59,889 bases of DNA, taken from the NCBI RefSeq assembly GCF_002939985.1, contig NZ_MDFM01000008.1:1-59889 (forward strand), in the 5' to 3' direction. Made by a program: the position numbers and the translations under genes. Numbering within the stretch: the first letter of the stretch is position 1; each line of letters begins with the position of its first letter. Source of the DNA: Xanthomonas hortorum pv. cynarae (GTDB taxonomy: Bacteria > Pseudomonadota > Gammaproteobacteria > Xanthomonadales > Xanthomonadaceae). Shown here in pieces: positions 52,981 through 59,889 of the stretch. The notes below the pieces were generated by a model, which saw only the letters and a list, made by a program, of their open reading frames with translations, was not told where the DNA came from and made no database searches.

Positions 52981-54258
52981 TCAAACTGATTGCAGCAGTT
53001 TGAGCGCCCGCTGACATGCGGCGTGGATTGCGTCCACCAGCGTGTCCAGAATTGGATGCTCGATGCCTTCGCTTCGAAGTTCGGCAGCAAGATCCTGCGC
53101 GTGGTCCGGCAGCTGATTGGCAGCCAGGCGCATCCAGGCGAGGCAAGCCGATGCCTCCAGGCGCATCTGCAGCGCAAGCTGTTGCCAATCGCTTGAACGG
53201 ACATCCCACCAGCGATAGTGGCCGCCGATCTTCATCGCCAGCTTGATCTTGCGCTGTTGCAGATGCGGATAAGGCAGGGCACTGGAGATGTCGTACAGCG
53301 GCGCCAGTCGCACTTGTCCCGCCTGGCCAAGCAACAACGAATAGTTCTTCGCATGCGCATCGGTGCCGCCGATCAGGTAATTGAAGATCAAGGCCTGAAA
53401 CAGGCTTTCGACGTCTTGCCGCGCGTGCGAGGAATGCATCCACAGCAGCTGCGCGATCTCGGTTGGTCCCGGGCCACCCTGGTGTTGATACTTGATCTGC
53501 GGCATCACTCCCAATGCCTGGCAGAAGTCTTCCTGATGGATGCGCAGCAGCGTGCCCTGGGTTGCGATGCGGTCATAGCGCTCGACACAGATGGCCGTCT
53601 CATCGCCAAACCTCAGCGCCTGGCCCGCTGCAGTCGACAGGCCGATCTTGCGCGCAAGGCGCAGGCAAAACAGTTCGTTCTCGACGAAGCCGTCGTATTC
53701 GCCGCTGGGCGGTTTGAGGATATGCGTGGTTGGAATGCGTCCGGCCGGGATGGCCCACTGCTGTCCGTCGTGCAGCAAGGCAATCTTGGCCTGCGCGCCG
53801 GCCAGGCTGAATTGACCGACGTCGTCGATCTGGCGTGCTGCACCGACATCCTGGCGCAGCCTGCGCAGGCGCATTTCCAACGCGCTCTCGGTGAGAGGCT
53901 CGATGCTGTCGTTGGCGCCGGACATGACGTCCTCAAGCCGGGCTGGAGTGACGAATTGCACCGCACCGGCACAGTCCTCGCCAACATGCGACAACAGCGC
54001 CAACGGGTTGCGCGGCGAGACCTGAAATCTGGATGCCCAGCGTTGCAAGGTGGTTTCATTGTCGGGCAGCAAGCCCCAGACCACCGCGTTGACCGCATCG
54101 GTTGGGTGATGCTCCCGGCTGAGCGGAAGGTTCAACGAAAGCGGTATCGCATTCGCCGACGCTCGCCAGGCAGGGTCGTAAGCAAATCGCGCACGGCCAG
54201 TAGCGTCGGCATCCAACTGGCCGAGCACTTGGCTGCCCATCAGTGCAATCAGCTTCAC
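52981..54258 (-). CDS. hipA: HipA-family serine/threonine kinase toxin (pair 2), 425 aa
   Basis: This second HipA is closer to the classical form than pair 1: P-loop SLAGAQAK (151-158), catalytic Asp300 in LIGGTDAHAKNYS and metal Asp323 in RLAPLYDIS. The N-terminal subdomain includes SLNLPLSREHH and WGLLPDNETTLQRWA. All kinase residues are present, so it should be active as a growth-arresting kinase if freed from its antitoxin. The start overlaps the antitoxin stop (ATGA). It shares only the family motifs with the HipA at 36187, so it does not look like a recent duplicate. Confidence 0.94.
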   Translation of the reverse strand: MKLIALMGSQVLGQLDADATGRARFAYDPAWRASANAIPLSLNLPLSREHHPTDAVNAVVWGLLPDNETTLQRWASRFQVSPRNPLALLSHVGEDCAGAVQFVTPARLEDVMSGANDSIEPLTESALEMRLRRLRQDVGAARQIDDVGQFSLAGAQAKIALLHDGQQWAIPAGRIPTTHILKPPSGEYDGFVENELFCLRLARKIGLSTAAGQALRFGDETAICVERYDRIATQGTLLRIHQEDFCQALGVMPQIKYQHQGGPGPTEIAQLLWMHSSHARQDVESLFQALIFNYLIGGTDAHAKNYSLLLGQAGQVRLAPLYDISSALPYPHLQQRKIKLAMKIGGHYRWWDVRSSDWQQLALQMRLEASACLAWMRLAANQLPDHAQDLAAELRSEGIEHPILDTLVDAIHAACQRALKLLQSV

Positions 54259-54845
54259 TTGGTCTTCTTCTTGCTGATTGATTGCGCTTTTGGTGTGGCA
54301 GGTGTGATCTTGCTACCGATGTCTGGTGCACGAGCGTTTTGTGAATTCGCCGCATCAGTCTCTGCTGCCTCTGCAGACGGCTGCTGCGATTTGCGCGACA
54401 CGGCATCGCGCGCTGGATGCACTTCCAGCTGCGCGGCGTGCGCGGCAGAACGAGTTACCAGCCCAGCGCTTTGCGAAGGTTCCAGGACATGGAATGCATT
54501 CGGCTTGCCCACGTTCTTCAACGCGTAAAGCGAACTGAGCGGACGCTGGGTGCGATTGCGTTCGACGATGTCATCCAGGTTGATCGATGGCATGGCTGCG
54601 CGCTCGGGTGGAAGACGATGTCGAGCATCGGCGCCACCCGGGGCAAGCAGCAGCTCAAGGCCCAGCACCTGCAGCGCGCGCAGGATTAGTTGCAGCTCGG
54701 CGCGTGGCTTGCCTTTCTCGATATCGACGATCCACTGCCGACTCGCGCCGATTTCATTGGCCAGACGTGCCTGATCCCAGCCCCGGCTCTTGCGAGTGGC
54801 GCGGATAACATTGCCGATGTCGGCAGGGGTACGCACAGTGTCCAT
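54255..54845 (-). CDS. hipB: HipB-type Xre antitoxin with long C-terminal extension (pair 2), 196 aa
   Basis: The helix-turn-helix is at residues 6-60 (NVIRATRKSRGWDQARLANE, SRQWIVDIEKGKPRAELQLILRAL), the normal HipB DNA-binding part. It continues with ~130 extra residues: INLDDIVERNRTQRPLSSLYA, then a low-complexity Ala/Ser/Gln region and a Lys-rich end (SISKKKTK). Typical HipB proteins have 70-110 residues. The start chosen lacks a clear ribosome site; an in-frame ATG nine codons upstream (54872) lies inside the operator. The extension may dock the toxin or control degradation. Confidence 0.85.
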   Translation of the reverse strand: MDTVRTPADIGNVIRATRKSRGWDQARLANEIGASRQWIVDIEKGKPRAELQLILRALQVLGLELLLAPGGADARHRLPPERAAMPSINLDDIVERNRTQRPLSSLYALKNVGKPNAFHVLEPSQSAGLVTRSAAHAAQLEVHPARDAVSRKSQQPSAEAAETDAANSQNARAPDIGSKITPATPKAQSISKKKTK

Positions 54846-54851
54846 GGTCTG

Positions 54852-54900
54852 AATGTAAGCGATCGGCGACATGGATTCAATGTCGCCGTTCGCTTACATT
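54852..54900. promoter_or_regulatory. Large inverted repeat, candidate HipB operator O1 (pair 2)
   Basis: TGTAAGCGATCGGCGACAT (54854-54872) and its inverse at 54880-54898 match at 18 of 19 positions around a 7-base spacer (GGATTCA), with two more A/T pairs outside. It covers the region immediately upstream of the hipB start and includes the alternative ATG. Autorepression by HipB or HipBA is the simplest reading. Confidence 0.75.
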
Positions 54901-54962
54901 CGGCTTGGGATTTGCAACACCTTAAGCCCCTGGAGCGCGCTGTGATGGCGAATAAGTTCGTT

Positions 54963-54987
54963 CGGTTACATATTCGCGATGTAACCG
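54963..54987. promoter_or_regulatory. Second inverted repeat, candidate HipB operator O2 (pair 2)
   Basis: CGGTTACAT and ATGTAACCG form a perfect 9-bp dyad with the same 7-base spacer length as O1. The adjacent GTTCGGCGACAT repeats the inner half of O1. Two operators about 100 bases apart could loop, as in E. coli hipBA, which has several operators. The site is 11 bases beyond the 3' end of the next gene. Confidence 0.6.
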
Positions 54988-54997
54988 TTCGGCGACA

Positions 54998-57900
54998 TCA
55001 AGCCGCCTGCACCACATGCAGCGCCTTGGGATTGCGCCACTGCGCCAGCAGCGCGGCTTCGCGTGCCTTGGCCTCGTGTAGATGCGCGTGCTTGATATGA
55101 CCATAGCCGCGGATGTGCTCGGGGATGCTGGCGATCTGTGCGGCCAGGCCGACGTTGTCGGCATCCAGGCGTTCCAGCAGCGTCTCTACCGTTGCAACGT
55201 AATCGGTGATCAGTTGGCGTTCGCCACGCCGCTCGGCGCTGTAGCCGAACACATCGAACGTGCCGCCACGCAGGAACTTCAACCGCGCCAGCAGCTTGAA
55301 GGCGTTGAACATCCACGGCCCGTACTCGCGCTTGATCAGGTTGCCGTGCGCGTCCTTCTTTGCCAGCAACGGCGGCGCCAGATGGAAGCGCAGCGTGTAG
55401 TCGCCTTCGAATTGTTGTTGCAGCCGGCGCTGGAAGTCGCCGCGCGTGTACAGCCGCGCCACTTCGTATTCGTCCTTGTAGGCCATCAGCTTGAAGGCAT
55501 AACGCGCGACCGCTTCGCTCAATGCGCTGCTGCCGGGCGCACGTTGCGCCTCGTGCGTGCGTACGCGTTCGACCAGGGCGCGATAGCGCTGCGCGTAGGC
55601 GGCATCCTGATAATCGGTCAGAAAGCCGACGCGGCGCGCGATGGCTTCATCCAGCGACTGCGCCAGCTGCTCGTCGTCAAGCGGATGCGTCGGCGCATCG
55701 ACATCGCCATGCAGCGTATTGCCCGTGCTTTGCGCCAACGCACGTGGCGCGCTCTGACCGCTGAGATCGTGCTCTTCCCAACTGCCGGGCGCACGCGCTT
55801 GCGGCACCTCGCCATGCGCGATGGCCGAGTCGCCCATGCTCGGCAAACCCGCAGCGCGCCGCACTGCCGGCAGATCGACCGCGGCCAATCGCCCCCACGC
55901 GAACGCCTGCTGATTCATCGCCACAGCCGCACCGTTGAGCTCGATCGCGCGCATCAGCGCCGCATGCGACACCGGCACCAGCCCGTGTTGCCAAGCGTAG
56001 CCGAGCACGAACAGGTTGCTGGCGATCGCATCGCCCAGCAGCGCGGTGGCCAGTTGCGTGGCATCCAGCAGTAACGGCTCCTGGCCGCCCAATGCGGTAC
56101 GCACGCCGGCGATGATCTCGGCGGCGGGGAATTGCAGATCCGGCTGGGTGGTGAAGTTGCCCGGCATGGCTTCGTAGGTATTGAGCACCACCTGGGTACG
56201 GCCATCGCGCACCTTGGACAAGGCCCAGTAATCGTTGACCACCACCATGTCGCAGCCCAGCACCAGATCCGCTTCGCCGGCAGCGATGCGTACCGCGTGG
56301 ATATCGCCGGGCTGGCGCGCAATGCGGATATGTGTGGTCACCGCGCCGCCCTTCTGTGCCAGGCCGGTCTGATCCAGCACCGTGGCGCCCTTGCCTTCCA
56401 GATGCCCGGCCATGCCAAGCAACGCACCGATGGTCACCACGCCGGTGCCGCCGACGCCGGTGATCAGGATATTCCACGGTTGTTCCAGTGTGGTGCGTTG
56501 TGGCGGCGCGGGCAGCGTGTCGAACAGCGCGGTGGCATCGCGTTTTTTGCCCTTGCGCGGCTTGCCGCCATGCACGGTGACAAAGCTCGGGCAAAAGCCC
56601 GACACGCAGGAATAATCCTTGTTGCAGTTGGATTGATCGATCTGCCGCTTGCGCCCGAATTCGGTTTCCTTAGGCAGCACCGACACGCAGAAGCTCTTTT
56701 CGCCGCAATCGCCGCAACCTTCGCAGACCAGCGAATTGATCATGACGCGCTTGGGTGGGTCGACCAACTTGCCGCGCTTGCGACGGCGGCGCTTTTCGGT
56801 AGCGCAGGTCTGATCGAAGATCAGGATCGACACACCCTTGACCATGCGCAACTGCTGCTGAACCGCATCCAGTTCGCCACGGTCATGAAAGGCGACATCG
56901 GCGGGGAACAGATCGCGCCGCCGCGTCCACTTGCCGATGTCGTCGCTGACCACCGCAATGGCGTGGATGCCTTCGGCGCGCAGTTGATGCGCGATGTCCG
57001 GCACGGTGAGGGTGCCGTCCACCGGCTGGCCGCCGGTCATGGCGACCGCATCGTTGTAGAGGATCTTGTAGGTGATGTTGACGCCGGTGGCGACCGACTG
57101 GCGGATCGCCAATGAGCCGCTATGGAAATACGTGCCATCGCCCAGGTTCTGGAACACGTGCGGCGTGTCGGTAAACGGTGCCTGCCCCGACCAAGTCACG
57201 CCTTCGCCGCCCATGTGGGTGAAGGTGTCGGTAGAGCGGTTCATCCAGGTCACCATGTAATGGCAACCGATGCCGCCCAGCGCACGCGAGCCTTCCGGCA
57301 CCGCCGTGGAGGTGTTGTGCGGGCAGCCGGAGCAGTAATGCGGCACGCGCGGAAACAGCGCGCGCGGCAAGGCCATTTCGGCTTCCTTGCTGTCCATCCA
57401 GCGCAGCCGCTGTTCGATCGAGTCGGTCATCGCGCTGGATGGCAGCGCAAAGCGCTGGATACGCTTGCCGATCACCGCGGCAATCGTGGCCGGGGTCAGC
57501 TCGCCGGTGGAGGGCAGGATCCACGCGCCGTGCTCGTCGTATTTGCCGACGATGCTCGGCCGCGCACCGGCGCTGGCCGGCCAGTTGTAGAACAGTTCCT
57601 TCATCTGGCGCTCGATGAAGGCTTTCTTCTCCTCCACCACCAGGATGTCTTCGAGCCCTTGCGCAAACGCGCTGATGCCCACCGGCTCCAGCGGCCAGGT
57701 CATGCCGACCTTGTACACGCGGATGCCGATCTGCGCGCACGCCTGCGCATCCAGACCCAGGTATTCCAGCGCCTGCAGCACATCGAGATAGCTCTTGCCG
57801 GTAGTGACGATGCCCAGCCGTGCATGTGGCGAATCCAGCACCACCTTGTCGATCCGGTTGGCGCGCGCAAATGCCTGCGCGGCGGCGATCGCGTAGCGGT

Positions 57901-58705
57901 GCAGACGCATTTCCTGATCCACCGGCGGGTCCGGCCAGCGGATGCTTAAACCCCCTGGCGGCAACGCGAAGTCCTCTGGCAGCACGATCGTGCGTGCGAA
58001 CGGATCCACATCCACTGACGCGGAAGACTCCACCGTCTCGGCAATGGTCTTGAAGCCGATCCAGCGCCCGGTATAGCGGCTCATCGCCCAGCCGAGCAGG
58101 CCCATGTCCAGGATGTCCTGCACCCCGGCCGGGTTGAGGATCGGCATCATCGCGCTGACGAATTCTTCTTCCGAACCGTGCGGCAGCGTCGAGCTGCGGC
58201 AGGCATGGTCGTCGGCGGCCAGCGCCAGCACGCCGCCATATGGCGAAGTTCCGGCGGCGTTGCCGTGCTTGAACACGTCGCCGCTGCGGTCTACGCCCGG
58301 GCCTTTGCCGTACCACATGCCGTACACGCCCTGCACCTTGGCAACGGGGAACAGATTGGTCTGCTGGGTGCCCCAGACCATGGTGGCGGCCAGGTCCTCG
58401 TTGAGGCCGGGGGTGAAGGTCACCTTGGCCGCGTCCAGATGCTTGCGCGCGCGCCACAGCTCCAGATCGAAACCGCCCAGCGGGCTGCCGCGATAGCCGC
58501 TGATGAAGCCGGCAGTCGCAAGGCCGGCGGCGTCATCGCGCAGGCGTTGCATCAACGGCAGCCGCACCAGCGCCTGCACGCCTGACAAGTAGATGCGGCC
58601 ATCGGCGCGCGTGTACTTGTGCTCCAGCGTGTAATCCGCATCCACCTGGCCGAGCTCCGGCGTGTTGGCAGAGTCGGGGGAAGAGAGTGCAGCAGTACTG
58701 GTCAT
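54998..58705 (-). CDS. Indolepyruvate ferredoxin oxidoreductase, fused alpha-gamma form, 1235 aa
   Basis: The enzyme oxidatively decarboxylates aryl- or branched-chain 2-keto acids to acyl-CoA with thiamine diphosphate and reduced ferredoxin. The N-terminal part is the pyruvate-ferredoxin-oxidoreductase-type TPP region (GFISGYRGSPLGGFD, GKGPGVDRSGDVFKHGN). The middle holds cysteine motifs CSGCPHNTS and CEGCGDCGEKSFC plus CNKDYSCVSGFC for Fe-S clusters. The gamma-type domain begins at ILITGVGGTGVVTIGALLG near 730. The ~1200-residue fused architecture without a separate ferredoxin subunit is typical of proteobacteria. The start ATG at 58705 is preferred over an in-frame TTG 13 codons upstream. 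The gene is single and divergent from the next. Confidence 0.93.
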   Translation of the reverse strand: MTSTAALSSPDSANTPELGQVDADYTLEHKYTRADGRIYLSGVQALVRLPLMQRLRDDAAGLATAGFISGYRGSPLGGFDLELWRARKHLDAAKVTFTPGLNEDLAATMVWGTQQTNLFPVAKVQGVYGMWYGKGPGVDRSGDVFKHGNAAGTSPYGGVLALAADDHACRSSTLPHGSEEEFVSAMMPILNPAGVQDILDMGLLGWAMSRYTGRWIGFKTIAETVESSASVDVDPFARTIVLPEDFALPPGGLSIRWPDPPVDQEMRLHRYAIAAAQAFARANRIDKVVLDSPHARLGIVTTGKSYLDVLQALEYLGLDAQACAQIGIRVYKVGMTWPLEPVGISAFAQGLEDILVVEEKKAFIERQMKELFYNWPASAGARPSIVGKYDEHGAWILPSTGELTPATIAAVIGKRIQRFALPSSAMTDSIEQRLRWMDSKEAEMALPRALFPRVPHYCSGCPHNTSTAVPEGSRALGGIGCHYMVTWMNRSTDTFTHMGGEGVTWSGQAPFTDTPHVFQNLGDGTYFHSGSLAIRQSVATGVNITYKILYNDAVAMTGGQPVDGTLTVPDIAHQLRAEGIHAIAVVSDDIGKWTRRRDLFPADVAFHDRGELDAVQQQLRMVKGVSILIFDQTCATEKRRRRKRGKLVDPPKRVMINSLVCEGCGDCGEKSFCVSVLPKETEFGRKRQIDQSNCNKDYSCVSGFCPSFVTVHGGKPRKGKKRDATALFDTLPAPPQRTTLEQPWNILITGVGGTGVVTIGALLGMAGHLEGKGATVLDQTGLAQKGGAVTTHIRIARQPGDIHAVRIAAGEADLVLGCDMVVVNDYWALSKVRDGRTQVVLNTYEAMPGNFTTQPDLQFPAAEIIAGVRTALGGQEPLLLDATQLATALLGDAIASNLFVLGYAWQHGLVPVSHAALMRAIELNGAAVAMNQQAFAWGRLAAVDLPAVRRAAGLPSMGDSAIAHGEVPQARAPGSWEEHDLSGQSAPRALAQSTGNTLHGDVDAPTHPLDDEQLAQSLDEAIARRVGFLTDYQDAAYAQRYRALVERVRTHEAQRAPGSSALSEAVARYAFKLMAYKDEYEVARLYTRGDFQRRLQQQFEGDYTLRFHLAPPLLAKKDAHGNLIKREYGPWMFNAFKLLARLKFLRGGTFDVFGYSAERRGERQLITDYVATVETLLERLDADNVGLAAQIASIPEHIRGYGHIKHAHLHEAKAREAALLAQWRNPKALHVVQAA

Positions 58706-58868
58706 GGCTTGCCCGGAAAGGGTGGCTGGAACCCAGGGCTCCAAAACGGCCTAACAATTGTAACAGCCGCTATTCACATGCCTGGGACACCAGGTGTGCA
58801 TCGCAGCGACACTGAGGTTAGGATGGGACAGGGTTGGGGTTTGTCGTGTGTCGCAAGGGGAAAAACCA

Positions 58869-59507
58869 GTGAGAACGAAGTTCGCATGGGCCATTGCGTT
58901 GGCCCTGCTCGGGAGTGTGTGGTCGTTGGCGCAAGCGCAGAGCCTGCCCAAGCCCAAGGAGTTCTATTTCGACGAAGACCGCGGCACCACGAAAGCCGTG
59001 GTCGCCGTGCAGGGGCAGGGCGATGCGGTGGTCGACCGTCTGGCCGCGATGGTGCAGCGTGACGCACGTGCCGCCGAACCGCGCGCGCAACTGGCCTCGC
59101 TGGCCTATGCCGGTGGGCGCACCCAGTTAGGCGACGAGCTCTACCAGGGGGCGTTGGGCCTGGTTTCCAGTGGTAGCCAGCAATATCGCGCTATCACCTG
59201 GAACTACGGCTGGGATCTGTTGCGTGCCGACAAGGCCGACAAGGCCTTGCAGCTGTGGGCCAACCTGGCCAACGGCCGTCCGGCCACGCCGCAATGGCTG
59301 CCCACGACCGCTGCGCTGGCGCTGTGGCGTGCCGGGCGTAAGCAGGAAGCGGTCGAGTGGTATGCCGCCGCCGTGCGCACCTGGCCTGAACGCTGGAGCA
59401 GCACCGCCAACTACGCCAGCCTGCTGCCGGACTGGCGCGAAGCAGAGCGTGCCAGCCTGGCCGAGGTCTTCGCTGCGTGGCAGGCGAACCCGCCGGCGTT
59501 TCCGTAA
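58869..59507 (+). CDS. Exported TPR-like protein, 212 aa, GTG start
   Basis: The GTG follows AAGGGG and gives a clean signal peptide (residues 1-23, KFAWAIALALLGSVWSLAQAQ), so the product is periplasmic. The mature chain is helical with repeated Ala/Leu/Trp spacing (VVDRLAAMVQRDARAAEPRA, YRAITWNYGWDLLRADKADK, ALWRAGRKQEAVEWYAAAV), resembling three to four tetratricopeptide-like hairpins. No enzymatic motif was seen. TPR proteins scaffold envelope complexes; the partner is unknown. It is followed by a strong stem-loop. Confidence 0.75.
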   Translation: MRTKFAWAIALALLGSVWSLAQAQSLPKPKEFYFDEDRGTTKAVVAVQGQGDAVVDRLAAMVQRDARAAEPRAQLASLAYAGGRTQLGDELYQGALGLVSSGSQQYRAITWNYGWDLLRADKADKALQLWANLANGRPATPQWLPTTAALALWRAGRKQEAVEWYAAAVRTWPERWSSTANYASLLPDWREAERASLAEVFAAWQANPPAFP

Positions 59508-59512
59508 GTCTT

Positions 59513-59549
59513 GGCATCGCGCTGCAGTTAACCGCCGCAGCGCGATGCC
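59513..59549 (+). terminator. Strong stem-loop after the TPR-like gene
   Basis: GGCATCGCGCTGC and GCAGCGCGATGCC form a perfect 13-bp stem with an 11-base loop, starting six bases after the stop. No T-run follows, but its position and strength make it the best terminator-like hairpin in the window. The remaining stretch to the window edge holds only repeat sequence. Confidence 0.6.
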
Positions 59550-59754
59550 CTGCATTAGCCGAATCTGCGCGATAGGCAGGCTTTTTCATCCAGCCACCGA
59601 CCAACGCCTTGATGAGGCGAGGGCGCCGCATATTCGACGTACCGGTTTTTTGGGCGACCGAGCGAAACCGCCAGGATTTGAAACGTAGACCCGGTGACAT
59701 GAGTCGAAGGTGGAGAGATCAGTTGCAGAGCGGCGGATCTGTGGCTTGGTTGCA

Positions 59755-59863
59755 GGGCCCTTGCCCGCTCACCATCGCGGGACACGCCGCAAGTACGTCC
59801 GTGTAGGCTCTTACGCGGCATCCATGCCGCGTAAGGTCCCGCGACGGTGAGCGGGCAAGGACC
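59755..59863. repeat. Palindromic repeat, copy C (inverted relative to copy B)
   Basis: The arms CCTTGCCCGCTCACC (from 59759) and GGTGAGCGGGCAAGG (to 59860) enclose an inner hairpin, TTACGCGGCAT-CC-ATGCCGCGTAA, and the phrase GCCGCAAGTACGTCC. Read in reverse it closely matches copy B, and the match extends into both flanks (GGATCTGTGGCTTGGTTGCAGGG on this side corresponds to GATCTGCGGCTTGGCTGCAGGG). Confidence 0.8.
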
Positions 59864-59889
59864 AGTCGAGAGTGTCGGTGTCCATGGTT

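Noticed and set aside
59581..59720. Possible tRNA-like or gene fragment near the right edge
   Set aside because: No cloverleaf, anticodon stem or CCA-type acceptor could be built, and short open frames there lack start signals.

Overview
The window is high-G+C gammaproteobacterial chromosome that reads as Xanthomonas. The evidence is a type III effector of the XopE/HopX/AvrPphE family, a pectin/uronate locus with several Tat-exported proteins, a glgE-treS-glgB glucan cluster, an egtB-egtD ergothioneine pair, and palindromic intergenic repeats of the kind that litter Xanthomonas genomes. No rRNA, tRNA or CRISPR array was seen. All functional assignments come from reading motifs; no database search was run.

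Layout. (1) 1-5.6 kb is accessory. It holds the tail of an IS1595-type transposase, an unknown small gene, a nitrilase-fold hydrolase (these first genes are visibly richer in A+T than the rest), a lipoprotein resembling T6SS lipase-immunity proteins, a secreted unknown, a DUF4142 lipoprotein and small unknowns. (2) 5.9-14.6 kb is an overlapping operon, glgE, treS-maltokinase, glgB, which is the complete trehalose -> maltose -> maltose-1-phosphate -> branched alpha-glucan route. GlgE carries an extra N-terminal GH13-like domain that looks catalytically dead. (3) 15.0-19.1 kb holds a three-gene iron-related membrane operon (DUF3325, DUF3649, PepSY), a YfcE-type phosphodiesterase and a Tat-exported aldo/keto reductase. 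(4) 19.1-19.7 kb is a repeat island with inverted ends.

(5) 19.7-36.0 kb is a pectin/rhamnogalacturonan/uronate locus. Leftward it has a rhamnogalacturonan acetylesterase, a type-B carboxylesterase and an alpha/beta esterase. Rightward it has an FAH-type hydratase, a DctPQM TRAP transporter, GH43, a LacI regulator, kduI, kduD, an RpiB/LacA-like isomerase and a second acetylesterase fused to a cupin. A XopE-type effector with a PIP-like promoter lies between the LacI gene and kduI. An 18-bp motif is shared by the divergent esterase/hydratase promoter and the kduI promoter and may be the LacI operator.

(6) 36.2-42.6 kb holds a hipBA pair with its own inverted repeat, a DUF2442-DUF4375 protein, phhA divergent from an Lrp/AsnC regulator across a perfect inverted repeat, and a Fur-boxed TonB-dependent siderophore receptor. 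(7) 42.6-49.4 kb holds tandem REP-like repeats, a patatin lipoprotein, a 139-bp tandem repeat, an ABC ATPase, a fatty-acid desaturase, an EF-hand protein and a two-gene osmoprotectant ABC importer with a fused binding-protein/permease. (8) 49.4-52.9 kb is an ergothioneine cluster (aminotransferase V, egtB, egtD). (9) 53.0-55.0 kb is a second hipBA pair under two strong inverted repeats. It is followed by a 1235-aa indolepyruvate ferredoxin oxidoreductase, a TPR-like secreted protein and, at the right edge, an inverted copy of the palindromic repeat seen at 19.5 kb.
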